NCBI GenBank assembly: GCA_030278955.1
Contig: JAOANR010000010.1
Location: 13,561,086 to 13,625,085 of the forward strand
DNA: 64,000 bases
Direction: 5' to 3'
From: Hygrophila difformis
Lineage: Eukaryota > Streptophyta > Magnoliopsida > Lamiales > Acanthaceae
The notes below the pieces were generated by a model, which ran no database searches, had not been told where the DNA came from, and was given only the letters and a program-made list of their open reading frames with translations. The stretch's first letter is position 1. Every line of letters begins with the position of its first letter. Below, piece after piece: positions 42,075 through 53,750 of this stretch. Made by a program: the position numbers and the translations under genes.

Positions 42075-44966
42075 TGTAACACCCCGGTTTTTGGTCACCC
42101 AGGTCGGGATGTCACCGCCACACCTCCCTAGCAAGACACGGTTTCTCTGAGCTTGCTAAAGAGATGCAAGGCTATGGTTTTTCAGAATTTAAAACATTCA
42201 AAACAGCCCATGTATATATGATTTAAAAATAATGTATATCAAAGTTGCAGCGGAAAGTAATAATTACATATGTATAATGCAGCGGAATTTAAAATTGGGC
42301 CAACACGGCCAAAATACGGGTTAAACAGGCCCCTTCATGCTATTCATAACTAAGAATAGAATAATAAACGAAAATAATGTTTTCCCAAATATCTCATGCA
42401 TGCAAATGATGATGCATATTCTTCATACTCTGTAGAAAAAGGGAAAAACATGGTTTGGTCAGCAAAAACTTGCTGAGTAAGTTAACACATACATGATTGT
42501 GGGGTTTCAAAGCCATTAATTAAATTTAAAGAAAACATGTGCATAACACCCCATAATTTAATTCATTTATCTAATAATACTTTAATTGCATAACTTGAAA
42601 GACAGGGATATTATAAAATCACAGTATAGCTTGCAAGGTAAATAATTGCATAACATAATTATAAAGCATAATTTAAACAAGCGAAGGAAAGTATTCAAGT
42701 CTTTTAATTTTCCCGTTAATCCATAGTCGAGTATCAAGATTTCGTTGGTATTTCAAGTTCACCCTCGATTGCTTCGAAATCCCCCCACAGTATTTCAAGT
42801 TCAACCTCGATTGCAGTGCAATCCCTACATAGTATTTCAGGTTAAGCCTCGACTGCAGTGCAAACCCTACATAATATTTCAAGTTAAGCCTCGGTTGCAT
42901 TGCAACCCCTACATAGTATTTCAAGTTAAGCCTCGGTCGCATTGCAACCCCTATATAATATTTCAAGTTAAGCCTCGGTCGCATTGCAGTCCCTACATAG
43001 ATTACTCTCGTCCGTTCAGGCACGAAGTAAAAAGCTACTAGAGGGGCACCCGATGGGACACTCACCCTCTACATAGAAAGCTCAAACTAGTCATAACGGG
43101 ATTTCGAAAACGTTTGTTTATGTATTTTATTTCAAAGGAGTTTGCACTCATTTAAACCTTAAAGGACAATTTCCCCAAATTTAGTAAGTTTCTCAAAATA
43201 TACTATGTCAGGACGCTATTCGCTCCGATATCATTTAAAATTCTTTTCAACAAGATTTTCAAGATTTGACTTCCATAAACCACTGTTTACTCCAAAATTA
43301 ATTAAAAATCAGTTTTTAGTCGGAACATTCTGAAATTTGACAAGTGACTCGAAAACATAGAGACAAACAAGTTTTGTGTTTTAACTTTTTTGATCCGGGT
43401 TAAGGAAGTAAGTCACAAACATAGATTTCTATCAGGTTACAAATCTGTCCGAAATCTCCAACAGCAGTTTCAAGATTTCACGATCTACCATAGCAAACCA
43501 ACTCCAAACTTGATGAAATTTTACAGGGAGATGCTTAAGACATGTATCTACAAGTTTCATGTTCAACAAAAGATCTAATTCATCCTATATCTATTGTAAA
43601 AAACGCTTACAATTTCGGACCAAGAATCTGTCAAGCTTTCAAGATCTAAATTTAGAACAGTTCGGTTTGGAGTCGATTTCCGATACCAAACCTCAACGAA
43701 AAATTCCAAAAATTTACGGAGGTGTTCTAAATGTATAGATCTACAATTCTTATGTTTAATACCAATCCTAAGTCGGTCTAGATCTAAGGTAAAAATCAAC
43801 CTCAAGTTCGTACTAAGAATCTATCACCGTTTCAAGATCTAAGTCAAAGGCAGGTTTGTTTGCGGTGGTTTTCGGATATCAAAACATGATGAAAAATTAT
43901 GAAATGTTTACAGAAGATAGATCTATGTCCTAGGAACGTTTTTCGTGTTTTAAGTTTTCTCGTTTGAACAGTTTTAAGGGTTCGAAAAAATCGTGCAAAA
44001 ACATTGCGCCGTAGAGATTCTTGTTGTGACAGATTTTAAGTTCTTGTCTTAGTTCTTTAGATTAAACGTATTTTAATTCTGCCAAACCATGTAAGTATCA
44101 ACTTACAGATTCAAGATTTTCCCAGCTAGTCGATTCGGAGGCGTGGCTTCCAGTCCACCGTTTATCTCCTCGATTCGTCGGGTTCTTCGTTCTAGATCCG
44201 TATCGGGGTGTAGAAAAGAAAGAGATCGAGTTAGGATTCGTTTTCGAATCAAGAATGGAAAAAGATTAGATCAAATATTACCACGACGATAGAAGACTCC
44301 AAATTTCGTCCAAGTCAGTTCCTCCCCTTGGTTTCGTGCCTCCGACGACTCCGGGATTAGGGTTTGATATGTAGAGAGCTTTCGTAGGGTTTTAAAAATA
44401 TTCGGGATTGATTAAGAGGGTTATTTATAGATGTGCAAGACCTAGGGGACGTCCAAAGTCTGCCCCAAAGTGTCTTGAGCCGAAAGGAAAGCAACCGAAG
44501 TCGGAAAATCCGGATTCGGGCGAGTGAATCGCGGAACGTCGCTGCTGTCTGATCTGGCGCGAGGTTGGCGCGGCCTTTAGGGTAAACCCCGCGCGGAGAC
44601 CGCGCGACCTTGGTCCAGGCTGCGGTCTGGGCCGGGTCGTGCGATCCGTCGGGCCTTTTCTCCTCTCTTTCGGACTTCTATCCCTCTATGTTCTCGGGCT
44701 CCGATTTCCGGAGTATTTCCGGACTCCAATTCCCTATCTAAAATTTTACTCGAGTCTAGATTTAATATTGGCCTCGAATTCTCGAGTTCATTGGTTTCAG
44801 GTTTCCGTGTACCATTTTATTTGATTAAATTATTTTTGGCTTTACGGGTATTGAAAATTTAATTCCTTCTTAAATTAAATTCCATTTCTTATTTTCTTAT
44901 CTATGTACTATGTGTATTTTATTTATTTATTTATTTATTTATGTTGCAAAATTCTCGGGTATTACA
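42075..44966 (-). repeat. Ty3-B 5' LTR
   Basis: TG...CA bounded in the minus direction. It holds the 42-bp array (42746-42997) and a TATA-like CTATAAATAACC (minus) at 44419-44430. The minus ORF 42673-43065 reads through the array as 14-residue repeats because 42 is a multiple of three; not a gene. Confidence 0.93.
42746..42997. repeat. Six tandem 42-bp repeats in Ty3-B 5' LTR
   Basis: The same unit and copy number as at 38107-38357, so the array was already six copies long at insertion. Confidence 0.93.
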
Positions 44967-44971
44967 GGAAC

Positions 44972-46012
44972 CCTTGGTTTCCTCGGCTTATTCCTACGAC
45001 GAGTCACAACCATCCAATCTCCATAAATCGGATCTTCGCCCATGCTTGCACCGCTGCCAGGGATGGCATCTCTAGGCCCGTCCAGTCCCTTCGAAGCGGC
45101 CACACTTCCCTCAGCCCGGTCAGGCATACCGCCTTCTCGTCCATCATGTTCAACTACCTTTTCATTTCCTTTTTCCGTAGGAAGCCTGCCATGACGTTCC
45201 TTAGAACAGCCCCGTTCAAAATGTCCATAAAAACCACAGTTGGTGCAGATAAGATGCAATCCTTCATAACTAACAGGATGCCATTTACCATTTACTTGCA
45301 ATTTGCCAACCACCGGTTTTTCCAGATCAAGCGTAACGCAAACCCTCGCAAATCGACCCTTAGAAGATTCATGAGTGCTTGTGTCGAACTTAATGACTTG
45401 CCCTAAACCCGAGGCAATCGCCCAGAGAATGTCTTCCCGGTATCGATGAATCGGAAGCCCATTCAAACCCACCCAAACAAAGGTCTTGTTAACTTTCGTT
45501 GTACTGGGATCGAATTCACGCGTCCATGGCATAATGGCAAGATAGTGATCAAAGATCATCCAAGGCCCGCCGTTTATAATCCTTTCCCTTTCAGCAGCAA
45601 CTCCAAACTTAACGATAAAACATCTATATCCGACGTCAATAATGTCCATGCTTCCTCGCGGCTTCCAAATACGTATTAATCGATCATGCAGCATATGATA
45701 GCCAACCGTAGTGCACAGAATTTTCACCACCAAAGCATCCTTCCAGAGCAGTCCTGCTTCCCGGTCAAGGTCTTCATCAATCACAAAGCCCGGCAACGAA
45801 GGATTGTCATCCACATAGCTTACTCGAATAAGCTTTTCAGCGATCAGGTCACGGCGAATCGAGGGCTGGGAATCAGGTACATCCGTCTCCATGTCTTCCT
45901 GCGTCAGAACCTGGGCGACAGTCGGAGTCTTGCCTCCGGGGTCGTGCGGTGGGGCGGCAGTTGGCGGAGGAGCCGCAGCCGGGCGAGCAGGAGAGAAAAC
46001 CCTAGCTTTCAT
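44972..46012 (-). pseudogene. LINE-B ORF1, 5' part: DUF4283-like domain and CCHC zinc knuckle
   Basis: The start is ATG 46012. After a Pro/Ala-rich N-terminus, a DUF4283-like region spans about residues 60-230 (DIIDVGYRCFIVKF, INGGPWMIFDHYLAIMPW, FVWVGLNGLPIHRY, KFDTSTHESSKGRFARVCV). A zinc knuckle CTNCGFYGHFERGC follows at about 257-270. The remainder is charged and interrupted at the Ty3-B target site GGAAC (44967-44971). This pairing is typical of plant LINE ORF1 proteins that bind RNA. The frame is open from the ATG to the insertion, so this part was intact when Ty3-B landed. Confidence 0.9.
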
Positions 46013-46099
46013 CCTGTTTTTCTCTGTCTTACTGGTTGATCAATTTTTTAGCACAATTAAATAAAAAATATGGTTAAATAAGATCCAATCCTTATTATT

Positions 46100-46761
46100 T
46101 TTGTTTTATAAATAGAAATAAAGTAAATTTTAAGAAAATATGAAATATATATTAAAATATGAGAATATATATTAAAAAATAATTAAATAATTTAAAATTT
46201 TTCAAGTGATTTTTTACAATTATATTCATATATTTATCATTTTTTAGAATACAAATATCTAAATTTATAAAATAAAATAAGTATAAAAAGTGAGGGTATA
46301 AAAGTTAAATTAGTATAAAAGTAGGTAAAGTGAAGGTAACAATCTAAGATTACCTACCCTCCACGTGGGAATCATATTCCCAACTAAAACACTCAACATT
46401 CCAAACACATGAAACATGCCCCGAATCAAACATGAGCATGTTTCATTCCCTACCCAATTTCAGATCACCCGAACCAAACGCCCCGTGAAGTTGGAAATAT
46501 AATTTCAGTATTTTGAGTGATAATTTACTACTAGTATACACTGCAAATATTGATTCAAGCACAGTATTCAAATCGTGAAAATTATTCAAATTCAAGATTT
46601 TGAATTGCATAATAATTACTAATCACAAAAATCAAGCGTTCGTGTAGTATGTACAATTAGTAATGTATAGCTCTAAATTAAATAAAATAATACTTATTAT
46701 ATTTTGCGCATAGATCGAATTGATTACTATTTTTATTAATTCTTACAATAAAATTAAGTTT
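46100..46761. other. Non-coding flank between LINE-B and LINE-C
   Basis: AT-rich from 46100 to 46330, then sequence with TGGGAATCATATTCCCAAC and GAACCAAACGCCCC (46473-46486), possibly the right end of the element that LINE-B hit. From 46490 to 46761 nothing is recognised. Confidence 0.45.
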
Positions 46762-46822
46762 AACTTAAACAATTGAAACCTAACAAAGACTTAAGAATGT
46801 TATTTTTGTAATACTCTAAAAA

Positions 46823-49031
46823 ATGGAGAGGGTAGGGGCGAAGAAGCTTGCCAGCAGGGAGAGGGTAGGAGTTTTTCGGCAGGGAGGCGTAGGAGTATAC
46901 CGGAGGGGAGGCGGTGACTGGGAAAGAGGTCGGCTATGGAGAGGTTCATCATCGGGAAAGTCGATAGGTAGGGATGGATCTCAGTTTTGGAGATATTTGC
47001 ATGGGGTGTTTGTAGGTAATATCCCAGTGGATGGGGATATTGGTGGCTTACTGAAAGAAATCGATAGGATAACGAAAGTTCGAGAGTGGTTCGTCCCATC
47101 GAGGAGCTAGCCGGTGAAGGGTTTTAAGTTCGGGTTCTTTAGGTTTTTACATAAATCTGACGCCGAGAGGGTGATCCAGAAGATGGACGGGAGAGGTTGG
47201 TTGGGGAATAAGCTGAAAGTGAATTGGGCCATACCGAGCCGAAGGGGTCGGAGTGTGATCGACGGGCCATCAGAAAACAGAAAACCCTTGACACATTACA
47301 TGAAAAATGAAAGTCATAGGATACAAGAGGTGGTGGGCGCAGCTTGGAGGGATGAAAGATCCTATGTGGATGTGATAAAAGAGGACAGGGAGCGGAGAAC
47401 AGTAGATGATAAGGGTGTAAAGATGAGACCGACTCTGCTCGAGATTGTCCAGCGGGATTCCGAGAGGTTGCTGTGTTCGGCTGTAGTGGAGCTAATTAAG
47501 TTAGACGTACGGGTGGAGTTTCAGGAATGGCTATATGGTGGGCACCAAAATTGTGGGGATATTTCTTATAGTGGTGGTCATTTGATGATATTATGGTTTA
47601 ATAATGAGAAGGACAGGGATTCTTTCTTATCAGACGGGAGGGATAGAAAATACGTTGCATGGAAGAGAAAGTGGACCTCAGGTAAAATGGTGAGGAAGCA
47701 CCTAGTGTGGGTGTATGTATATGAGTTACCATTCGATACATGGAGTGAAGAAAATTTTCGGCGAGTGTTGATGGGGTGGGGTAAGCTAATTTCTATTGAC
47801 GGCGAAACAAAGGATATGAAACGGCTTTGACCGTGCTAGGTTGCTGGTGGAGTTGACGGAGGAAGCAGAAATTCCGTCGACGTTGTTAGTAAGAACAGGG
47901 GGGTTCACATCGAGGCTTAGGGTTGAAGCAAAGTTCAGTGACATTGTGGTGGAGGAGGTCGTCCAACTGGAGAAGGGTCGAGTCGCAGATGCGGCGCCAC
48001 AGGCGGAACTCTGGCCAGTACCACTGAGGCCAGGGGACAGGAGGGAAGCGGGGAAGACCGGGATCACCTTGTATGGGGAAGTGGAACAGTGTTCTCAGGT
48101 AGTGCATGGGGGACAGAGCTGCTTTAACTCTATGGCTAAATCGAGTGACATGATGATGAAAGAGGGCGGCCAGAGTTCCAATAAAAACATAATGCAGGAT
48201 GGATGCTCTCGGGTGAATAATGAAGACATAATGGGCTCAAAGGGTACTGGGCCGGATTCACACTCGCAATTGAAGAAGTGGACTCAGATTGTTGAGATCC
48301 AGGAAAAGCTGGGCCGTGAGCAGAATAATATTATTCGTACACAGGGGTTGGGCTGTGGGCCATCCGAATCTGGGCCTTTGGTAGGAAATATTGATGGGGT
48401 TAAAGTGACTGAAGGGGATATGGGAAGCACGAGGGTTGGAAAAACACTGTCTAAATGTTTGAGCGAGGAGGATGAGGGGTTTGTGGAGGGGCCGTCGGAG
48501 AAGGGCGGGGAGGAGTGGTCTGAGGGGGATTTGATGAACAAAAAATTGGAATCAATTGATCGTGGGGAGGCAGTCGATGAGGTGGAGTCGGAGTGGGTTG
48601 AAGAAGTGGTGGAAGGGGATGGTTCGGAAAATAGTGGCCTATATACGGAGAAGGTGGGAGCGCGGGGTGAGGGTTCCATGCAGAAATTAGATTCGAAGGA
48701 GTTGGCTGAATTGAGAAAGGTGGATACTACTCTGGCCAAGCTAGTGGCTGGTAAATTGGGGGCGCTCCGTAAGAGTCGCAGAAGGGGAAGAAAATTGGGC
48801 CGTGTTACTGGCAAAATTCGGAGGAATGAAAGAAGGTTGGCGGGTCAAGGAGCAGGTGGATTCGCGCAATGGCAATTCACGACAATTCGTGGGAAGAGTG
48901 GGGTTCGGTTGGTGGACATGGCAGAGGCAGAGAGTATCTTCGACTTTGCTATGAAACTGGGGTTAAATTGCAATTTGGGACGGGAGGAAGCTGTTAATCA
49001 AATTAGTGAGGAGATTGGACACGAGCAGTGA
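46823..49031 (+). pseudogene. LINE-C ORF1, RRM protein, one stop and one frameshift
   Basis: Start ATG 46823. The RRM has RNP2-like GVFVGNIPV and RNP1-like KFGFFRFL, separated by a TAG at 47108-47110 where LINE-A has Trp (TGG to TAG change). The DUF4283-like part includes FQEWLYGG, LVWVYVYELPFDTW and SEENFRRVLMGWG. An extra T at about 47826-47830 (CGGCTTTGACC) ends that frame; the continuation is 47841-49031, a long acidic low-complexity region ending with a basic cluster (KSRRRGRKLG) and a short conserved tail (RLVDMAEAESIFDFA) that LINE-A also has. It stops 38 nt before the ORF2 ATG. Confidence 0.88.
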
Positions 49032-49069
49032 AGGGGGGGGGGGAGTTATTTTGTGTGGTCGTTGTTAGT

Positions 49070-52000
49070 ATGCGGATTATTTCCTGTAATTTAAGAGGAT
49101 TAAATGGGGGGGGGGGGGTACGGAGAAGGGCGGTGATGCGGCTATGTAAAAAAGTGCGTCCAGCATTAGCATGTTTTCAAGAAACAAAAATGAGTGTTAT
49201 TAAGGAGCATTTGGTGTGGAGATTATGGGGCTCCAAAGGATGCAGCTTCCATTTTCAGCTGTCAATGAGGCTTTCAGGTGGATTGATGGTGGTATGGGAC
49301 ACTGGTGCAGGGTCGTTCCAGGTAGTAGAAGGTGCTCATAATTATTTGTGGGTTAGGGGGTCCTTGAAAGGGGTGGATGACACTGTCAATTTGGTGTGTG
49401 TATATGCGCCGAATGATAGGAGGGCGAGGTTTGAATTTTGGCAGGTTTTGGTTAAAAAATGTGATGTGAACAATGGGGAGTTATGGTGCTTAGTGGGAGA
49501 TTTTAATGCGGTGTGTAGGGCGGATGAAAGATTTGGGGCGAGTGATGATAGCGGGTCTATTAGGGAGTTCGGAGAGTTTATAGACCGTATGGGATTGGTG
49601 GATTTGCCTATGGTAGGGGGTCAGTTCACGTGGTATGGGAGGGGGGGAGTGCGGGTAGCAGATTAGACAGATTCTTATTGTCATCCGGTTGGGTTAGACA
49701 AGTTGGCATGATCGTACAGAAAAAGGGAGAGTCGGTTTTGTCAGATCACTATCCGGTGTATTTGGAGTTGGATGAGAGATCTTGGGGGCCAAAGCCGTTT
49801 CGTTTTTATAACTATTGGATGGATGAGAGGGGGTTTGAGGGGCTGGTCAAGGAGGCGTGGGGTATGGAGAGCTCATCCAGGGAGTTTAGGCTTGTCAGTA
49901 AGCTCAAGGGGCTGAAGGAGAGAATTAAGAATTGGGATGGTTATGGGGCAAAAGTTTTAGAAGACAAGGTGCAGAAGCTGTTGGCTGACATAGGGGAAAT
50001 TGAGGACAAATTTCAGGCAGGGGTGGTGGCGGATGAGGCGCGGGAGGAGTGGCGGGAGAAAAAGAGGGAGCTCAATTTGTTATTGATGGCAGAAGAGAGA
50101 CGGTGGCTCCAAAAGTCGAGGATTAGGTGGATCAAAGAGGGGGACCGGAATACGCGATTCTTTCATCGGTAACAGCTATTAATAGGCGGAGGAATTATAT
50201 TGGGGCTATTAAGGAGGGAGGTGTTATGGTGGAGGATCCCAGGAAAATCAAGGAGATGGCATACATGTATTTCAAGGAGTTATTCACAAAGAAAATGGTG
50301 GTGTTGTTCCAAATTACCAACTTTGGCAGGCTGAGAATAGGGCATGAAGTGAGGGATTGGCTAAATCGAGGTTTTACTGAAGAAGAAATTAAAATGGCAG
50401 TCTGGAGCTGTGATGGAGACAAAGCACCGGGGCCGGATGGCTTCAACATCGGTTTTTTTAAAAAGTATTGGGAAGTGATTAAAGGTGAAGTGGTGGATGT
50501 ATTCAGGAAGCTGGAATCTGGGTGTAAACTACCATCTTCCATCGGTGGCTCTTTCATAGCATTAATCCCCAAAGTTGACTCGCCTATGGAGTTTAAGGAC
50601 TTTCGCCCAATTTCCCTGGTGGGAAGTGTGTATAAAGTTGTCTCGAAGGTGTTGGCAAGACGGCTACAAGAATCTCTTGATAAGTTGATAGGCGCCTCTC
50701 AAATGGCTTTTGTAAAGGGGAGGCAAATCTTAGATGGAGTGTTAGTAGCAGCAGAAATCATACAATCTACCAAATCAGCTGGACGAATGGGCTTCGTTAT
50801 CAAATTAGACTTCGAGAAAGCGTATGATAACATTTCATGGAAAGCTTTATTTCACACATTGGAGGTGATGGGGTTTGGCGAAACATGGATACATTGGATT
50901 AGGGAGTGTGTGCAGTCAGCATCAGCGGCGGTCTTGGTTAATGGATCTCCTACAGATTTTTTCAAAATGCAACGGGGACTGAGACAAGGCGACCCGCTAT
51001 CTCTGTATCTTTTTGTAATTATGGCGGAGATATTGAGCAGAATGATAAATAGGGCAGCCGAGATGGGGTTGATTAAGGGTCTGAAATCATCAGAGAGATG
51101 GTTGACTGTCTCACATTTGCAGTATGCCGATGATACAGTGATCTTTTGCGAGGGAAATATTCAACAGGTAAATTGCATTAAGAAATTACTACGTTGCTTT
51201 CAGTTAACTTCGGGCTTAAAAATCAATTTCGGGAAAAGCTGTCTATACGGAATTAATTGTCCGGAAGAAGTGTTGTCTGAGGCTGCTGAAGCACTGGGAT
51301 GTGAGATTGGCCATTGGCCAATGAGGTACTTGGATATTCCTATTGGGGGAAGAATAAATGGGGTTGAGATTTGGAAACCGGTAATAGAGAAGGTGGAAAG
51401 AAGGTTGGCCGGGTGGAAAGGTAGGTTGCTATCCCAAGCGGGAAGGCTTTGCCTAATCAAGACGGTGTTGAATAGCTTGCCGGTATATTTCATGTATATG
51501 TTTAAAATACCAAAGGGAGTAGCAGACCGTTTGGAGAAATTAAAGAGATCTTTCTTCTGGAATGAATGGGGAGATCATAGGAAAATCCATATGGTTAACT
51601 GGGAGAAGGTTTGTTTGCATCTAGAAGATGGTGGGCTAGGAGTCTGGGATGTCAGTAAGTTCAATGCAGCATTGCTACTTAAATGGAGATGGAAGTTTGG
51701 AGAGGAAGACTCCCTTTGGAAGGAAGTAATCAACGCTAAATATTACGGTAGTGGGAATCCTTTAGTCTCGGAGGTGAGAGCGGACAGGTCTCTGTGGGGA
51801 TACATAAGCAAGGTGTGGACAGGGTCGGGAATGCAAGATCTGAAGAGGTACTACAAATTTCAGGTTGGGAATGGGATGCAAATTCGGTTTTGGTTGGACC
51901 CATGGGTGGAAGGGGGCGTCCCTTAAAGGATATGTATCCACGACTGTACACTCTAGCAAATAATAAGAATGGCAGGGTCTCGGAGCTCGGGGTGTGGAAT

Positions 52001-53215
52001 GGAATTATTTGGGAATGGAATATTTCACTTCGTAGACCCTTGTTCGACTGGGAAACCGAGGTTTGGTGGGAGTTTATGGATGTGATTAGCAGGCATAGTC
52101 TGTGTAGATTTTTGGTGGACAAGGTTTGCTGGATTAAAAATGGTAATAGCAAGTTTACCACAAAGGCCTGCTGGAGACAGGGTGATGGAGAGGATAACGT
52201 GGAGGACATAAGGTTTTGGAGAAATTATTGGAAGATCAAATGTCTGTCCAAGGTGAAACTGTTAGGATGGAGATTGATGCAAAGAGCTCTACCTGTTCGG
52301 GATATACTAGCAGGCAGACATGTAATTCACGTAAACAATATTCTTTGCCCTTGTTGTGAATTAGAAGTGGAGACATTAGACCACTTATTTTGCAAATGTA
52401 AAGTGGTAAGTCCAGTGTGGTATCAAGGAGTAAAATGGTATGGGGTGAGATGGGCGGTACCTGGAGATATTAAAATGTTTATGGTCTTTTGGTTTGAGTT
52501 TGATCCTAAGGGGGGCAGGCGGACAGCTTGGTTGCTAACTGGTTTAGCTATTATATGGTCTGTATGGAGGATGAGAAATGACGTGGTGTTTAATGGGAAG
52601 AAAGCGGATAGTAATGAACTGGTGGAGGGTGTTAAATGGCGAGTATGCTCATGGGCTAGAGCTGGAGGAATTAGAGTAGATTTAAACTTGGAATGCCTTG
52701 ATAATATTTTTCCAGTAAGCATAGCAAATATTACAAGGAGGGCGTTATTTGCTCACAGGCAGGGGTTGGTTTGGGAGCGTCCGGAGAAGGGATAGTGGAA
52801 AATAAATACAGATGGGTCATCATTAGGGAACCCTGGACCGGCCGGAGTGGGAGGGGTTATAAGGGATGACGAAGGGAGAGTAATTTTCATCCTGTCGGAT
52901 CATATAGGAATTGCGGATTCAGCAGCAGCCGAGATGACAGCGATTCACCAAGTTTGTAAGGCCCTCATCCGTGATCAAGGGTTCCCACTCCAAAAGATTA
53001 TATTCGAGTGCGACTCATTTAATGTGGTGCGTTGGCTAAAAGATCCAGGATCCGTTCCCTGGCGATTACGACATTTGATGGGTGCTATACTGGAAGTCGT
53101 GAATTGTGCTGGGAGTATTAGAATGCAACATATATTGCGAGAACGGAATGATCTTGCATATCATTGGGCGCGACAAGGGGCTAGAGGAGCGGAAAGGGTG
53201 GAGGTTTGGCTGTGA
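49070..53215 (+). pseudogene. LINE-C ORF2, endonuclease, RT and RNase H, several frame breaks
   Basis: Start ATG 49070 (MRIISCNLRGLNGGGG). The endonuclease has FQETKM, LVGDFNAV and SDHYPVYL. Frame breaks: in a G-rich run near 49645 (GRGG), near 50165 (FFH to SVTAINRRRNYIG), and near 51915 (WLDPWVEGG to RPLKDMYPRL). RT motifs are present in one open stretch (50127-51926): FRPISLVGSVYK, KLDFEKAYD, GLRQGDPLSLYLF and QYADDTVIF. A zinc-finger region (CPCCELEVETLDHLFCKC) follows. A TAG at 52793-52795 precedes the RNase H domain (INTDGSSLGNPGPAG to ERNDLAYHWAR), which ends at 53215. All catalytic motifs are intact, so only the reading frame is lost. Confidence 0.92.
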
Positions 53216-53531
53216 AGGGTGCCGAGGCGCTGGAGGTTATTAGACAAGAAAATGCTTCTCTCTTGCTGTAATAAATCCTGATGTAGGGCTGTGGTTTGTA
53301 TCATTCGGTATCCATTGTCGCTACGAGGCTTGATGGTCAGGGGAGGGATTGATTTTTATGTTTGTTTGTAGTTGGAATTCTTGTGTGTGCAGGAGCTATT
53401 TTTTTAGGTTTGGAAAGTCTGTGAGATACTTGAGTAATGGGATGGCCGAAGTCGTAGCATCAAGTGTAGATCGTTTTGTGCTGTTTCGGCACTAGTGCAA
53501 TAATATATTTTCTCTCAAAAAAAAAAAAAAA
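53216..53531 (+). other. LINE-C 3' UTR and poly(A) tail
   Basis: About 300 nt of non-coding sequence after the RNase H stop, then roughly 16 A directly before the target duplication. Confidence 0.85.
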
Positions 53532-53610
53532 AACTTAAACAATTGAAAATTAAAAGGGAATTAGAAAATATTTTTAATTTATATTGTTAGATCAATTATC
53601 AATCTAAAGT

Positions 53611-53737
53611 AGGATTGAGACTTGACCCAAGTGGTCAAACTCCATAACTCTCAACCTTCATATTGAGGTTCCATTCCCACCCAATCTCTGCTCCCACCAT
53701 TATTTTTCTAGCATGTACAGTCGGTTAAGCAAAAAAT
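53611..53737 (+). mobile_element. SINE with 13-bp target duplication
   Basis: A box GACTTGACCCAAGTGGTCAA and B-box-like GAGGTTCCATTCCCACCC. The flanks ATCAATCTAAAGT (53598-53610) and ATCAATTTAAAGT (53738-53750) differ at one base of 13. The body is short and ends GGTTAAGCAAAAAAT. It is related to the 24148 family in its head. Confidence 0.82.
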
Positions 53738-53750
53738 ATCAATTTAAAGT

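Larger units (their letters stand above)
37439..44966 (-). mobile_element. Ty3-B: Ty3/gypsy element reduced to gag, nested in LINE-B
   Basis: 7.5 kb, flanked by GGAAC (37434-37438, 44967-44971). Two near-equal LTRs (2883 and 2892 bp) enclose only about 1.75 kb with a tRNA-Met primer site, a shortened gag and a polypurine tract identical to that of Ty3-A. Protease, RT, RNase H and integrase are absent, so it would need help in trans. The LTR ends and gag motifs show it is related to Ty3-A, but the LTR bodies have diverged. By eye the two LTRs differ by a few percent. Confidence 0.94.
32832..46086 (-). mobile_element. LINE-B: L1-type LINE, full length, interrupted by Ty3-B
   Basis: A minus-strand LINE flanked by the 13-bp duplication AATCCTTATTATT (32819-32831 and 46087-46099). 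The minus-strand 3' tail is A8 followed by TAA repeats. ORF1 starts at 46012; ORF2 runs from 37007 to about 32919. Without Ty3-B (37439-44966 plus one 5-bp duplication) the element is about 5.7 kb. Its ORF1 has a DUF4283-like domain and a CCHC knuckle instead of an RRM, so it belongs to a different family from LINE-A and LINE-C. Multiple stops and frame breaks make it inactive. Confidence 0.92.
46779..53531 (+). mobile_element. LINE-C: full-length L1-type LINE with 17-bp TSD
   Basis: Flanked by AACTTAAACAATTGAAA at 46762-46778 and 53532-53548, with a poly(A) tail just before the right copy. The 5' UTR is only about 44 nt. ORF1 (46823-49031) has an RRM; ORF2 (49070-53215) has endonuclease, RT, zinc-finger and RNase H. 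It is the same family as LINE-A (1-4745). The long, exact duplication suggests moderate age, yet ORF1 has one stop and one frameshift, and ORF2 has at least three frame breaks and a stop. Runs of 11 and 13 G at 49033-49043 and 49106-49118 are striking. Confidence 0.95.

Noticed and set aside
42673..43065. 130-aa ORF with 14-residue repeats
   Set aside because: Created by a 42-bp tandem array in an LTR; the partner LTR has the array but a broken frame, and no start context or family is recognisable.
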